A stretch of DNA of 64,000 bases from Aricia agestis (taxonomy: Eukaryota; Arthropoda; Insecta; Lepidoptera; Lycaenidae), in the NCBI RefSeq assembly GCF_905147365.1, contig NC_056428.1, forward strand, positions 2,696,001 through 2,760,000, written 5' to 3'. Below are positions 1 through 11,200 of this stretch, in pieces. Below the pieces are notes generated by a model, which was not told the DNA's origin, did not search any database, and worked only from the letters and a program-made list of their open reading frames with translations. Both the position numbers and the translations under genes were made by a program. Within the stretch, counting starts at the first letter, position 1; each line of letters opens with the position of its first letter.

Positions 1-200
1 ATTGTCGGAGCCCGTTTTATTTTGTTTTTAGTATTTGTTGTTATAGCGGCAACATAAATACACAATCTGTGAAAATTTCAGAAGTTTAGCTATAGCGGTT
101 ATTGAGTTACAGCCTGGAGACAGACAGACAGTACGGACAGACATCGAAGTCTCAGTAACAAGGTCCCGTTTTTACCCTTTGGGTTCGGAACCCTAAAAAT
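1..200 (+). repeat. 3' end of a dispersed lepidopteran repeat
   Basis: The stretch holds a GACAGACAGACAG-type run followed by 'cccgtttttaccctttgggttcggaaccctaaaaatg'-like sequence, a tail seen at the end of many lepidopteran dispersed elements. No reading frame of note. Element class is uncertain (non-LTR or Helitron-derived). Confidence 0.4.
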
Positions 201-1570
201 GATAAACTGGCGTAAGGTCACGTGATCTTATCGAAAATATTTTGCAACAAAACGTAGACCGCCGACGCAGCGTAGGAGAGGAGGTAATATTATCTCTTTC
301 GCAAGTCCTTGTTTTTTTGGTTACATTATGTCTATTTAGACCCGCACTTGGCCCGTTTTAACATTATTCTCAATGCTTAAAATCCCCAACAGTACAATTT
401 CACATTAAACCTAAAGCTGGAAATTTTTAATTTTCAGGGTATACCTTTTTCCTCGTAGTTTCACAAAAATAGTCCTTATTTCTTCGACATAAAGGTTATT
501 TTAGAGGCAATATATATTGGAATGGTATATAATTACTTGACAATAATGAGTCTGCGTCTGTTTTATAAATTCCGCTACAGAAAAATTTAATTACGCTTAG
601 CCTCGAGGTACCTACAAATTAGTTAAACAGTCTTGGCAAAAATACCCGGCAATTTCGAGCTTTTTTTTCCTTAATTACCTAATTTTATTTTTTGTCCTTT
701 AATCTAATAATATTATGAGGAAAGGTTTGTTTGCTTGCTTGTAACAGACTCCAAGGTTCTATTTCAAATCATTATGTATGATGTAAAGAAAGGTCAGTGT
801 TTTTATAATGCCTTTTCTTTATATTCTATGTCCTGGGACTTAAAGTAACACTATACCAAATTTTTATGAACTTTGCACATATTTTAAGTATTTTTTGCTA
901 TATAAAAATTAGAAGGCCATTTGGGAAGATTGTCCTTTTCCACGTTTCATAATAATTACTGCTAACATTGCAATATTTGTAACACGTATGTTACTTGTTC
1001 TTGTTAGGTAGATAGTTTAAGCACAGTTTAAGTTTGGCAATGTCTTATCCGTGTAGGGTTCTCAAAAAAGATATCATTAAGTATAGAGTTTTATAGTATT
1101 ATTATGAGATTTTTGCTGTACACTGAAATACATTTATTACAGAGTCCTATCGCCAGTAGCTGTTAATTTATACAAACAAATCCCTATGACTCTAAAGGGA
1201 CTATATAAGAAAAAATGTTAAAGCTAGCCCCACAAAACTGTTTTAAGCGAGTTGATGATGTTGAATATAGCATAGAATACTCCACGTTAGCAACATTCAA
1301 ACAAGAAAATCTAGATCAAATTCGTTTCATTCAAGAAGAAAACTATACTTAATGGTAGCACTTCTGACTTCACATGGCTATTGGTATTTGCTATTGGTTT
1401 GTTGCATTTGGCAAAATTATTGACGTAATACACAAACATGCAAATAAAGGCAAATACGGCCTTCCACACATGGACGTCAAATACCAAACTTTTACTTGAT
1501 TTTGTTTACTTGTCTCTTTTGATGTGCGTCAAAAACCGACAAAGGATACGTGTATTTGGTATAATTGGTG
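201..1570. other. AT-rich intergenic stretch, no gene seen
   Basis: Both strands were read and show only short frames with no family resemblance. The composition is AT-rich. I see no splice-bounded coding exon. Confidence 0.5.
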
Positions 1571-1818
1571 ATACTCGATTTACACTCGCGCGCGAGCCAC
1601 GAGGCGAGCCGCGAGACGCGCCGCAAGCCCTGAGTTAAACTCGAGCTCGCGACTCGTCTCGCGGCGCGGCTCGCGGCTTGCAGGGCTCGCGTCGGGAGCG
1701 ATTTCCAAAGGAGCTCGAGGGGGACGCGAGCCTTGTGTTTACACTCGCGCTTCGACGCGAGCTGCGAGACGCGCCGCGAGCCGAGCCACGAGGCGCGAGT
1801 ATAAATCTCGTATCAAAC
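1571..1818. repeat. GC-rich foldback element
   Basis: A strongly GC-rich, CGCG-dense block of about 240 bp sits in AT-rich DNA. Its ends are imperfect inverted repeats: the left side reads 'gatttacactcgcgc' and the right side, reverse complemented, 'gatttatactcgcgcc'. Internally it alternates 'gcgagacgcgccgc' and 'cgtctcgcggcgcggc' segments that can fold back on each other. It looks like a MITE or foldback transposon. The short frames inside it are composition artefacts. Confidence 0.6.
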
Positions 1819-2145
1819 GTCAAACGTGACTAATACTAAATATGTACAGTGTACACGTATTGGCTTTGACAAAGTATTGGCATTATTTGCCTATTTGACA
1901 AATATGTCAAATAAGCAAATAAGGCCTATAGTTTGTCAAACAACACATGGTGATTGTTTGGTGAATACATCAAATACGCAAATACAAATAGCCTGTGCCA
2001 CCATTCCAAAGAGAGGCGTAGTTAGTGTTAAGTATACTATGAGTATGAATACGGTGTTGTTCGACTGACGTAGTAGACTGTAGTTCGCAAAAGTCTGTCG
2101 TACTGTTTTACTCGACTGCGCCAGAAAGCGCCAGGGTTATGTTTT

Positions 2146-2180
2146 CAGACAGTATGTATGTATACAGTACATACTGTCTG
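2146..2180. repeat. perfect 13-bp inverted repeat
   Basis: Arms 'cagacagtatgta' and 'tacatactgtctg' are separated by 9 nt and flanked by partly complementary sequence. A hairpin could form; no function is assigned. Confidence 0.7.
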
Positions 2181-2569
2181 ATAACATGTGTGTGAGGGCG
2201 CTACGATCACATACAGTAAATAATACGTCATATCAGAATATTGACACAAACGTGACACCCCCCCCCCCCCCCCCTATATTGCCGTGTTTACTTGTCATTG
2301 ACTGTCTGAGATGGAGGTAAATGCCATTGAACTAAAAGTATAGATAAAAATAAACATATAAGTACTTCGGGTAGTAAAAGTAAGTGATTCATAGGCAGAT
2401 GACGGGCCGACGTAATAATTAGGTCGCTGTATGTGAAACTCAGCCGACAGATCACAAATTACACTAAATTGACATTACCCTTTCAATTGATGTAGATTCG
2501 TCAACTGCTTATGAATCAGTGCAAATGAAGTTATAATTCCGGTCGTAAGAAAAGAGCGTATTTCCCTCT

Positions 2570-2685
2570 TTAAAGGCCGCCAACGCACCTGCAGTTCTTC
2601 TGATGTTGTGAGTGTCCATCGGCGACGGTAGTTGCTTTCTATCAGTTTACCCGTTTGCTCGTTTGCCGCCTTATTTTAGAAAATA
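2570..2685 (+). repeat. dispersed repeat fragment (same family as 11880-12170)
   Basis: Contains 'gcaacgcacctgcag-ttcttctgatg' and 'cccgtttgctcgtttgcc' segments, shared with the longer copy near 11.9-12.17 kb. This is a common lepidopteran element end. Confidence 0.6.
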
Positions 2686-2811
2686 ATGGTCATAATATAT
2701 TATACTCACACAAACACACTTTACGAAGTCGACAACAATGTTCGCCTCTGGTTTCTTCATATGATACTTATTCTTTGCACTCACGAAGATCACTGAAAAC
2801 AAATAAACTAT

Positions 2812-2935
2812 GGTACGTCCACAATTTACGTGAGGTATTCTTAAAATTTTCTGACCCTCCCTCCCCCCTTGGTTAGATTTCGTGAGATATTATTCAACCC
2901 CATCCCCCACCCCCAAATCTCACGTGACATTTTTC
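2812..2935 (-). repeat. dispersed repeat, inverted partner of 6900-7040
   Basis: Reads 'cgtccacaatttacgtgagg' then a C/T-rich middle and 'aaatctcacgtgac'. The reverse complement matches 6900-7040 ('ctgacgtgagattggg' ... 'cacgtaatttgtggacgccc'). The two copies bracket the odorant-receptor pair in opposite orientation. Confidence 0.6.
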
Positions 2936-3249
2936 AAAATATTGTTGGGTAATGGGTTTCTTACGTAAACACGTTGAATTGTTTGACAGTCAGTAGATTG
3001 TATAACGTCAAAGTATGAATGAAATTATTATCTTTCAAACGAATTAGAGAATGATCTAATAATCGCATTACGATTAATCGTACAATCTGGATGAATTGGA
3101 CCAAAACAGTACATACATTTTTTTTAACCATGAGAAAAAAATTACATGAGATTTGCCGAGACTCGCCCCCAACGTAAGACTAGATGAATTTTGACTCGAC
3201 CTCCTCCCAATCCCCCCCCCCCCCCCCTTGTATCCATTTCATCAGGTCG

Positions 3250-3935
3250 AAAATATTATAAAAACATACGGAAAAGAATCAAGAAGACAACCGTTCAGAA
3301 TATTATCTGGTGGTTGTACTTGACTCCAGAATGGCTCGAGTTTTCAGACTCAGGTATGTAAGTAAGAATAATTATAAACTAAATGAATCTGATGATGTAA
3401 AACAGAAAGATTGTAATTTAAGTAATTGTCATAACTAGTATTAGTTCCAAGTACTCTCACTACTGCTATCAGCGCAATATGGCGACTTTCAAACGTCATT
3501 TTACGTCAGATTTAGTTCTCTTCCCCCGCATTGAGGGCGCTAATTCTGCTTGAAATAGGCACAAAAAATAGTTGTCATAATTACGTATGTCTGCCATCTG
3601 CCTATGAATCCTTTGCTACTAGATATAGTTGAATGTCTCAGATCTCTTTACAACATGCATTGGAACCGACGCTTTCTGCATTTGCATGTTATTTTTCCTC
3701 AAACTCGAAGCTTGGATCACTTTCGGTCCTCTTCTCGGCTACTGTTCCCTAGTATTTTTCTTATATTGCTACCTCTGTTAGCTGATAGATGCTTCTGAAG
3801 TGTTTGAAAGGTCGGTGTACCCTTGCGGTTGGGAGATCTGTTGTGGGAGCGTTGATAATACCAGTAAATATTTACACATTTGCAACTGGTATGCAGTTTA
3901 TCTACAAATTCGTTACCACTCTCAAAGTTTAAAAG
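3250..3935 (+). pseudogene. odorant receptor pseudogene (tandem paralogue of 4982-6666)
   Basis: Two pieces match the intact receptor just downstream. An exon-1-like piece ending at 3353 encodes 'TVQNIIWWLYLTPEW' and keeps a good donor (GTATGTAAGT); the intact gene has 'TVENIIWWMNLTPR'. A last-exon-like piece at 3604-3931 encodes 'LLLDIVECLRSLYNM', then shifts frame through a small deletion at about 3665. It carries on as recognisable but frame-broken sequence: 'DASEVFERSVYPCGWEI' and a DNA match to the coding end 'atttacacatttgcaactgg'. Exons corresponding to 2 and 3 are absent, and no in-frame start codon is seen in exon 1. Family: insect odorant receptor (7tm_6). It is very likely a dead copy left by tandem duplication. 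Confidence 0.8.
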
Positions 3936-4981
3936 GTTCAAGATTTTTTGGGAAATCCGTATTACAGAGATAGAAGTGTTAATACCTGTTAATGTCTTAA
4001 AAATAAAGCTTGTAGTTCACCGTAATTATGTTTCATTTCAATCGATATTGAAGGTTTAATATGCAGTTTTCTGTTGACACTTTTTTCAATCGATTTGGAA
4101 TTTTTAATATAGCTTTAACGCCCTTATTAATTACTTTAATTAACTGCTTATAATTAATAAACTGGTTGTATGGTGCGAATTTTGAAAGGTGACGTCAGGA
4201 TTTCTTTGATGGTTTTTTCAAAGATTGTCTAAATAAGCCATATAATTTGTAAGTTTTTCTTTATTCCGAAAGTAAAATTCTGATTGCGGTGTAAATTAAT
4301 AGGCTGTGATTATTGTAAGTCGTTGCCTGCAATAATCACAGGCCATTAATTTTTACTACTCTCTTTGCAGAATTTTTACTTCTCCAAAGAGTGTAAAATA
4401 ATATTTTGAGAAACATAGCCAAAGCTTCATGGTTTACTAGAAACAGCGAAGTACACGAATACATAAACGTACCTACTGTGGCCACCGAGATTGAACGCTA
4501 TAAAAATCACCATCAAGCATGCTATATGCCCAGGAACTGCTCGACTCTCGCAACGTGGTTAAAAGACTGAAAAGAAACCACTTATTTAACTGATTAGAGT
4601 ATGAATCACTGGCTTCAGATCCTCTTAAACCCCATTCAATCATTCAAAACATCTAATCATAGTCTGGCGACTGATTGTAGATCGAATACAAGGAAAAAAT
4701 AATAATTATTATTATAAAAATTAAATATGTAGTAAGTTATATGTATTGTTGGCTCTATGACACTTTACAATTATTATTTTATTCGCTTCTTCAGTAACTT
4801 ATACCATACCAGTTTCATTTTTACTGGACATGGTGAAACTGAAAATTGTTTATCATTATCTAGAAAGAGTACTTTTGTGGATATCTCTTCACTTATTTGT
4901 TTTAAGATTACAAAATTTTAAAAACTCAATATTTAATTTTAAATACCTTACATCTTTTTAACATAAATCAGTTACATCAAA

Positions 4982-6666
4982 ATGAGGTTAAAAAATGCAT
5001 GTCTCAAAATTAAGCATAAGTTTACAGAAATAACAGTTGAGAATATAATCTGGTGGATGAATCTTACACCACGGATAGCGGGGTTTCCTATACTAATACG
5101 AAATCATTCGAGTATACATTAACAAAATCTGCTTATTTTTTTACATGCTTCCATTCATCTGCTTTATCTATACCTATTTATTTCAACATTTGCTACAACC
5201 ACAAGTTACATTAATTGCTTCCTCAATATTTAGTTAAAACATGTATAAAGCTAATTATTCGATAATTATTGCAAATAAAATTTCACATTGCTTTTATAAG
5301 CAATTCTGCGCCATTGAAATGGTGCAAAAATGATATTGTTGTTAAAATTTCAGTGATATTCTGGTTCATCCACTTCTCTTTTCTTTCGTATATAAACTTC
5401 CTCAGCAATTTCGTTTATCGGATCAAACTGGCCGAGGACGTGGACGGGATCGTCCAAGCCAACACCAATCTTTCTGTCGTTATCTTCACTATGAACATTA
5501 GTTTGTGGTTCTTCATCAAAGGGTAAGTCTGATTTCTATTCTTTTCAACTATCACAAGTAACATGTGATTATTTTTATCCTCGTTACTTCATTATCATCA
5601 TCACCATCATCATACCAGCCTATATTCGTCCACTGCTGGACATAGGCATCTCTCAATGAAAGCCAAGATGACCGATCTCCTGCTACTCCCCGTTACTTAG
5701 GCAAATGTAAATGCAATTATTTTTAGGTCACAATTAATTTCAACGTTAGAAAAGATTAAACAAATAGACAAATTGTCATCTGAAACGGAGTTTTTAAAAG
5801 CACAACATTACAACTATATAAAGAAAATAAAGATATTCGTTCTCATTTATTATTTGATGAACTTCTCCAATACACATTTTATTTGGATGCCTCAAAGAAT
5901 GGACTTAACGAGTACATTTTACACGGAATATCCTTGCCCAGGTAATTTTTTTATTGCTTCAGCTGTATATTTAAAAATCTAACTAAAAGATAAGATAAAA
6001 TTTTTACTGTTCATATAATTTTCAGGAATCAACGTTACCAGTACCATCAACACTTACATCTGCCGGGCTGTCATCTTCATCCAAGACGTGACCATTTCAA
6101 CAGTCGTCATCAACTTTCAGAGCGTATTGTTGTTCCTCATAGCACACACTGCTGCTATGTACCATTTGCTATCAGATGAGATGGTCTCCCTCACCGAATC
6201 TACCTCAAAATCTATCGGCACTGTTGAAGTAAAAAAGAAGTTATCTTCATTAATAAATCGTCACATTCTTTTGTTGGATATCATCCAATGCTTGAAATCT
6301 ATGTATAACATGGCAATTGGTATAAATTTTGGTTCCAACGCTTACTGCATTTGTCTCTTCTTTTTCCTCAATTTAGAAGCCTGGATCTCTTTCGCACCTC
6401 TCATTGGGTATTGCTTCGTAGTCTTCTTCATGTACTGCTATCTCTGTCAGAAGTTGATAGACGCCTCTATTGTCTTCGAAAATGCTGTCTACGCTTGCGG
6501 CTGGGAGGTTTTCTCTCTGAGTGATATGAAAGCTGTATATATTATTCTACAGCAGTCACAGAAACCTGTGCTACTTATGGCAGGGTATATGATACCAGTT
6601 AACATTTACACGTTCGCTACTGGTATGCAGTTTATCTATAAATTTGTAACAGCTCTCAAATTCTGA
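4982..6666 (+). CDS. insect odorant receptor (7tm_6 family), 4 exons
   Basis: Exons read from splice sites: 4982-5111, 5354-5522, 5727-5941 and 6026-6666. All junctions keep phase and give 385 codons including the stop (384 residues), the usual odorant-receptor length. The start is the ATG at 4982, the first in-frame ATG before the conserved exon-1 segment 'ENIIWWMNLTP'. Hydrophobic segments occur throughout, including 'ISVIFWFIHFSFLSYINF' (reading across the first junction) and 'FGSNAYCICLFFFLNLEAW'. The C-terminus 'ACGWEVFSLSDMKAVYIILQ' followed by 'QSQKPVLLMAGYMIPVNIYT' has the family pattern (W, then QKP, then AG..P....TF). Such receptors form ligand-gated cation channels with Orco in olfactory neuron membranes. 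The ligand cannot be told from sequence. Donor sites are GTATAC, GTAAGT and GTAATT. A decayed paralogue lies 1 kb upstream. A gustatory receptor is the less likely alternative, because the C-terminus lacks the TYhhhhhQF motif. Confidence 0.85.
5585..5690 (+). repeat. dispersed lepidopteran repeat in receptor intron 2
   Basis: 'atcatcatcaccatcatcat' leads into 'cctatattcgtccactgctg' and 'gacataggcatctctc', a widely dispersed lepidopteran sequence. It lies wholly between the donor at 5523 and the acceptor at 5726. Confidence 0.6.
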
Positions 6667-6791
6667 GTCAAAGTCCCTAATAGATGACGAAATAGATGCA
6701 ATTATTAAATATTTCTTTTCTTTTAGAAATAAGCAGTTCCTTTGTGTCGTTTTTCTGTGTAAATTGTGTCTTTATGTATTTTTTTGTGTAC

Positions 6792-6797
6792 AATAAA
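6792..6797 (+). promoter_or_regulatory. polyadenylation signal AATAAA of the odorant receptor
   Basis: AATAAA lies about 125 nt after the stop codon in AT-rich 3' sequence, a plausible end for the receptor transcript. Confidence 0.5.
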
Positions 6798-6899
6798 GAG
6801 TTAAATAAAAAAAACTATGTATTGTAATTTGTATATATATGTACAGGGACGTAGCTACCGCTGTATAAGCCGTATCAATTATACCGTAAAAAAATAAAA

Positions 6900-7040
6900 T
6901 TACTTCTGTCTTTGAAAAATCTGACGTGAGATTGGGAGATGGAGGAGGTGATTGAATAAAATCTCACGAAATCTCACCAGGAGGGGAAGGAGGGTCAGGA
7001 AATTAAAAAAAAACCTCACGTAATTTGTGGACGCCCCCTA
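6900..7040 (+). repeat. dispersed repeat, inverted partner of 2812-2935
   Basis: Contains 'ctgacgtgagattggg' and 'cctcacgtaatttgtggac', the reverse complement of the 2.8-kb copy. Noncoding. Confidence 0.6.
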
Positions 7041-7269
7041 TGCAAAAACAAATATTTATCTTGCAAATAGAAACTAGGTACGTACTTATTGTTATCATTA
7101 AACGTGATTATGTTAAAATCTTCGCAAAATTATGCTATCATCTTATATGAATTATGGAAAATTATTTTTTGTTGCCCTTACAAAGTTTATTTTTGCAGAA
7201 TATTTCTTTTGGGGAGACCACGTCTTTCCCGTTGACGTTTATAAGAAACTGCTTACGGCTATTATTAAA

Positions 7270-7425
7270 TACATTATCTTATATCTTTAAACGAGCAATT
7301 CTTGTATATATATGGAATCTCGGAATCGGCTCCAACGATTTTCATGAAATTTAGTAAATAGGGGGTTTCGGGGGCGATAAATCGATCTAGCTAGGAATCA
7401 TTTTTGTTTTATCAATCAGTGTTTT
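7270..7425 (+). repeat. dispersed repeat shared with 16545-16745
   Basis: 'tctttaaacgagcaattctt', 'catgaaatttagtaaatag' and 'cgataaatcgatctagct' recur in reverse orientation at 16.55-16.74 kb. Common lepidopteran element; noncoding. Confidence 0.6.
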
Positions 7426-7654
7426 ATCGAATACCGAGGAAAGCTCGATCAAATAGCTAGTAATATTATTATGTCAGAGAAAATAAATATTTAATGATAA
7501 AAGCCCCTCCACACGTTAAAGTTTAAACCGTGATGGAAAACCATGATTATGAGAAGCTGTCTATAGCATGGAGATCATGAAGTATGCTACACGTTCAATG
7601 TTCATGCTTGCTTGTATAGGAAAGCGTGGAGCTATCGATAGCCATATTATATTT

Positions 7655-8270
7655 ACCTATAGACAACAACACCTCAAGCTGCGCCGTAAGCCAGTAAATA
7701 ACAGTCATTATTTCCGAAGCAGTGCATACAATATTATATAGGATACACAGTCTTGGCTATTAGACTGCCAACGCACAGAGTGAAGTATAGAGTGCTATAA
7801 TTATTGTAGATACTTACCTATAGACAACAACACCTCTAACCCAGGCGCATCAAAGTCCAAATGCCAGTGAATAACAGTCTTTATCTCCGAAGCAGGGGAT
7901 GTCAAAGCGAAGAATCGGAGAAACAGTTAGCTATAAGACTGCCAACACACACAACATGGACAACAACGCCAATGAATAACAGTCTTTATCTCCGAAACGG
8001 TGTACATCAGAGCGAAGTATCGGAGATACAGTCTTGGCTATTAGACTGCCAACGCACAGGGTGAAGTATAGTGCGCTATTATTGTAGATACATACCTATA
8101 GACAACAATAACACTATCACAATTCCTGGTGCTCCAAAAGCCAATGAGTAACAGTCTTTATCTCCAAAGCAGTGTACATCAGAGCGTAGTATAGGAGACA
8201 CAGTGTTGGCTATTAGACTGCCAACACACATGGTAAGGTATAGCGCGCTATAGTAGATAGCTATATACAT
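7655..8270 (-). pseudogene. four degenerate tandem copies of a transporter exon end
   Basis: Reading on the minus strand downstream of the exon at 8273-8544, its 3' half is repeated four more times, roughly at 8270-8085, 8090-7960, 7960-7811 and 7812-7655. Each copy resembles the region encoding 'GSLIAKTVSPILRSDVHCFG' and 'DKDCYSLAFGAPG'. Three of the four end in a GACAACAACACC-type tail with a donor-like CTATAG|GTA. The nearest copy stays in frame with the real exon ('GSLIANTVSPILRSDVHCFG'). The next has R for C in 'VHCFG' and loses the end. The two farthest are broken by stops and shifts. None has a clear branch/pyrimidine tract and acceptor, so use as alternative exons is doubtful. Confidence 0.75.
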
Positions 8271-8272
8271 AC

Positions 8273-11200
8273 CTATAGACAACAACACCACAATTCCTGG
8301 CGCACCAAACGCCAGTGAGTAACAGTCTTTATCTCCGAAGCAGTGTACGTCAGAGCGAAGTATAGGCGACACAGTCTTGGCTATTAGACTGCCAACGCAC
8401 AGGGTGAAGTATAGCGCGCTGAAGTATATGGCTAGCTGATGTTCTTGGTGCGAGCTGAACTGGTCGCCACCAAATGACGTCACACAGGGCTTGATACCGC
8501 CGGTACCGACGGTGATCATTAACAGACCGATCATTGTGCACAGCCTGAAAGAGATGAAACATAGAAGCTGGTTACTATTTGATTATGCAAAGTAGCATAG
8601 GCAAATATACCCTATTTTCAAAAAACACGGTGAGAGCGGTAATACTAATTTATGGCGTGTGTTTATTCTTAGGAAGCGTGATTTATGTAGAAACACTTAT
8701 TTGCACACAAAAACCAGTCTACAAGTAAAATCACAACTTTTATTCGTAAGATTTACACGTACTGAAACAAATCTGTTTCTTGAGGTTTTCGATAAATGAA
8801 TTTTGGTTGACAAGATGGCGGCGCGGCGCGCGGCGGCCCTAGTGTTGGCAGTGGCGGATTCACAAATTTGTCGCATGTAGGCTATTCAATTTTTTGCCGC
8901 CCCTATAACTGACCTTTGAAATTCAATGCGTTAGTTTAGTTCACAATCATATCCCACCAAAAACATTTTTTGAAAATGTTTTGTAAAGCCAATGTACCGA
9001 GTATACAATATATTTCCTGGTATGTAGAATTTGTTTAAGTTAGGGTCAGTAGAGTTAGGCCGTGTAGATTCAGAAGCTTGGCTCTACATGAGATCTTATA
9101 TCTTTTTCACAGGGTAAACCGTAAACCTTATGTGGTCGTCTCGGTAATATTTTACAGGAAATGTTTATGGGATGTGGTGGGATTTTTTATTTCCGTAAGA
9201 TAAAAAATGAAGCTAAATTTGCCGCCCCTCTAAATCTGCCGCCCTAGGCTCCAGCCTACTTAGCCTATTGGTAAATCCGTCACTGAGTGTTGGGATCGAC
9301 CCGCTAGTGATGGGATGGTCGCGCTAGTGATGTCTCGCGTTGCGCGTAGACAGTGTGTAATGTGCAATATGTAAACAGCACTGTGTAACAGCGCTCAACG
9401 ACACGGCGACAAAGTCGTGCAAAATCAAAAATGATTTTATTTTACAGCGCTGGTATTATTCAGTACAAAAAGTAACTTCAAGACATTTTTCGGTAAGGTA
9501 GCGGCATCCACGTTAGATTTCAATTCATTCCATGAGAAATCATGTTTTCGCCTTTTCCAAATAGTTTTTTCAAAGTATACAGCTACGATAGGACTAGCAT
9601 TTAAACTTTTATTGAGTTTTCAGTCTTTTTATTGGCATGAAATTCTTCTTATTCTGATTATTATCAAGTGAAGATTAGCAAGTGAAATAGAGACTATTAA
9701 AAAAAATCCATACTTATCAATAATTTCTATACAGTCAAGTTTTGTTGAAAAGAAGACTTTAACACCTCTATCGTGGGTATCGCAGACACAGTAGATTTTT
9801 TATTGTTATGCGGCAGACGGCTGCCGTTTGGGGATTGGTAGGACCTAATTCTTACCTTCCCGGTAGATGCAGCTGCGGAATGGCGGTTACGGCGACAAGC
9901 AGGTTGCCCGCCGCGTATATAAACATCATGTATAGGATCGTCCTGGAAATTATAGATCAAGATCTAACCAGGTACATATAACGCCAGGCCATTTAGCCGA
10001 AACTTTTTCGTTTTCGCTTCGTCATGGAATCACCGATCAAAATGTATAGAATTGACATAAGACGAGTCGAAAGTCAACGTCATATTAACGAACGCTTAAG
10101 TCAATTCCATACATTTTCATCGGCGATTCTATAAGGAAGCGAAAACGAAAAGATTTTGGCTCACCCCCCTGATTTGAGAGCACTAAGTTTCTGTTCATAG
10201 GCGTATCAGACGCACACACCTTATGGTCTGTAGTCCCCTTATAACTTAATATAGGGCCTATACAGACTATAAAAAGTGCGTGAGGTTTGAATAGTAACCA
10301 AAATTGGGCCTTCGGCTAAAAGGTATTGTTACTAGGGTTCCTGAATTCTACGTCGCTACTTCGACCGTAGACTCTGCGGTCTACGGCGTAGACCGTAGGC
10401 CCGCATTCTGTACGATCACTTTTTACTGTGACCGTAAAGACCGTACACTTATTCTAGACCTTAAAAGGCCCTTTAAGTATTGTAATGAGTTGTTAGTAAG
10501 GAACTTGTGCAATTGCAAGTTTTAAAAAATGCGACTTGAGTTTCTTATCCTTTTATGGGTTATATCCTAGTGTAATATTCACCCTTGGTACCTACTTTGG
10601 CTTGGCAGAATTCTGCACAAGGTATAACAAAACTAAGTGATATTACGTAAGGGTTATATAAAGTGTAAAGTGCACTGTAAATAGTAGCAGCGTTGAAAGA
10701 GCACAATTTTTTTTTGTCATTTGTATGGGCAAGCGCCCCAGCCTCAGGAATTTTCCCATATTATATAAAGGTGAAAAAAAGGTGAAAAAATCTGTACAAG
10801 GGACCCATATGCACCCTAAAGTATTATCACTCAGTTTTGTTACACCCTTAAATACGACTGCTCAAATCAATCACGTGGGCTTCGGCCTGACCGAGCACAA
10901 ACCTCGCTCGGTCGGGAGATCTTCCTTTGCGGCTTTCACGCATATCCCACACAGCATACACTATACACACCTGAATTTCCCCAAATAATTATCAGCGACA
11001 ATCCCTCCAATGATGGGGAAGACGTAGACGAATGTGGAGAACACGTGGTACATCTCCGTTGCTCCATCGTCGCTGTAACCCAGCTTGCTGCGCAGGTATA
11101 GAGTTAGGAACGCTGGAAATACATACTATAATAACTAGCTGACCCGATAAGCTTTGTTTTGCCGTAAAAAATATTTCTAGTAAGTCAATATAAAAAAGTA

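Noticed and set aside
7655..8270. Mutually exclusive alternative exons of the transporter
   Set aside because: The copies lack clear acceptors and pyrimidine tracts, and at least two are broken by stops. Kept only as a testable idea in the findings.
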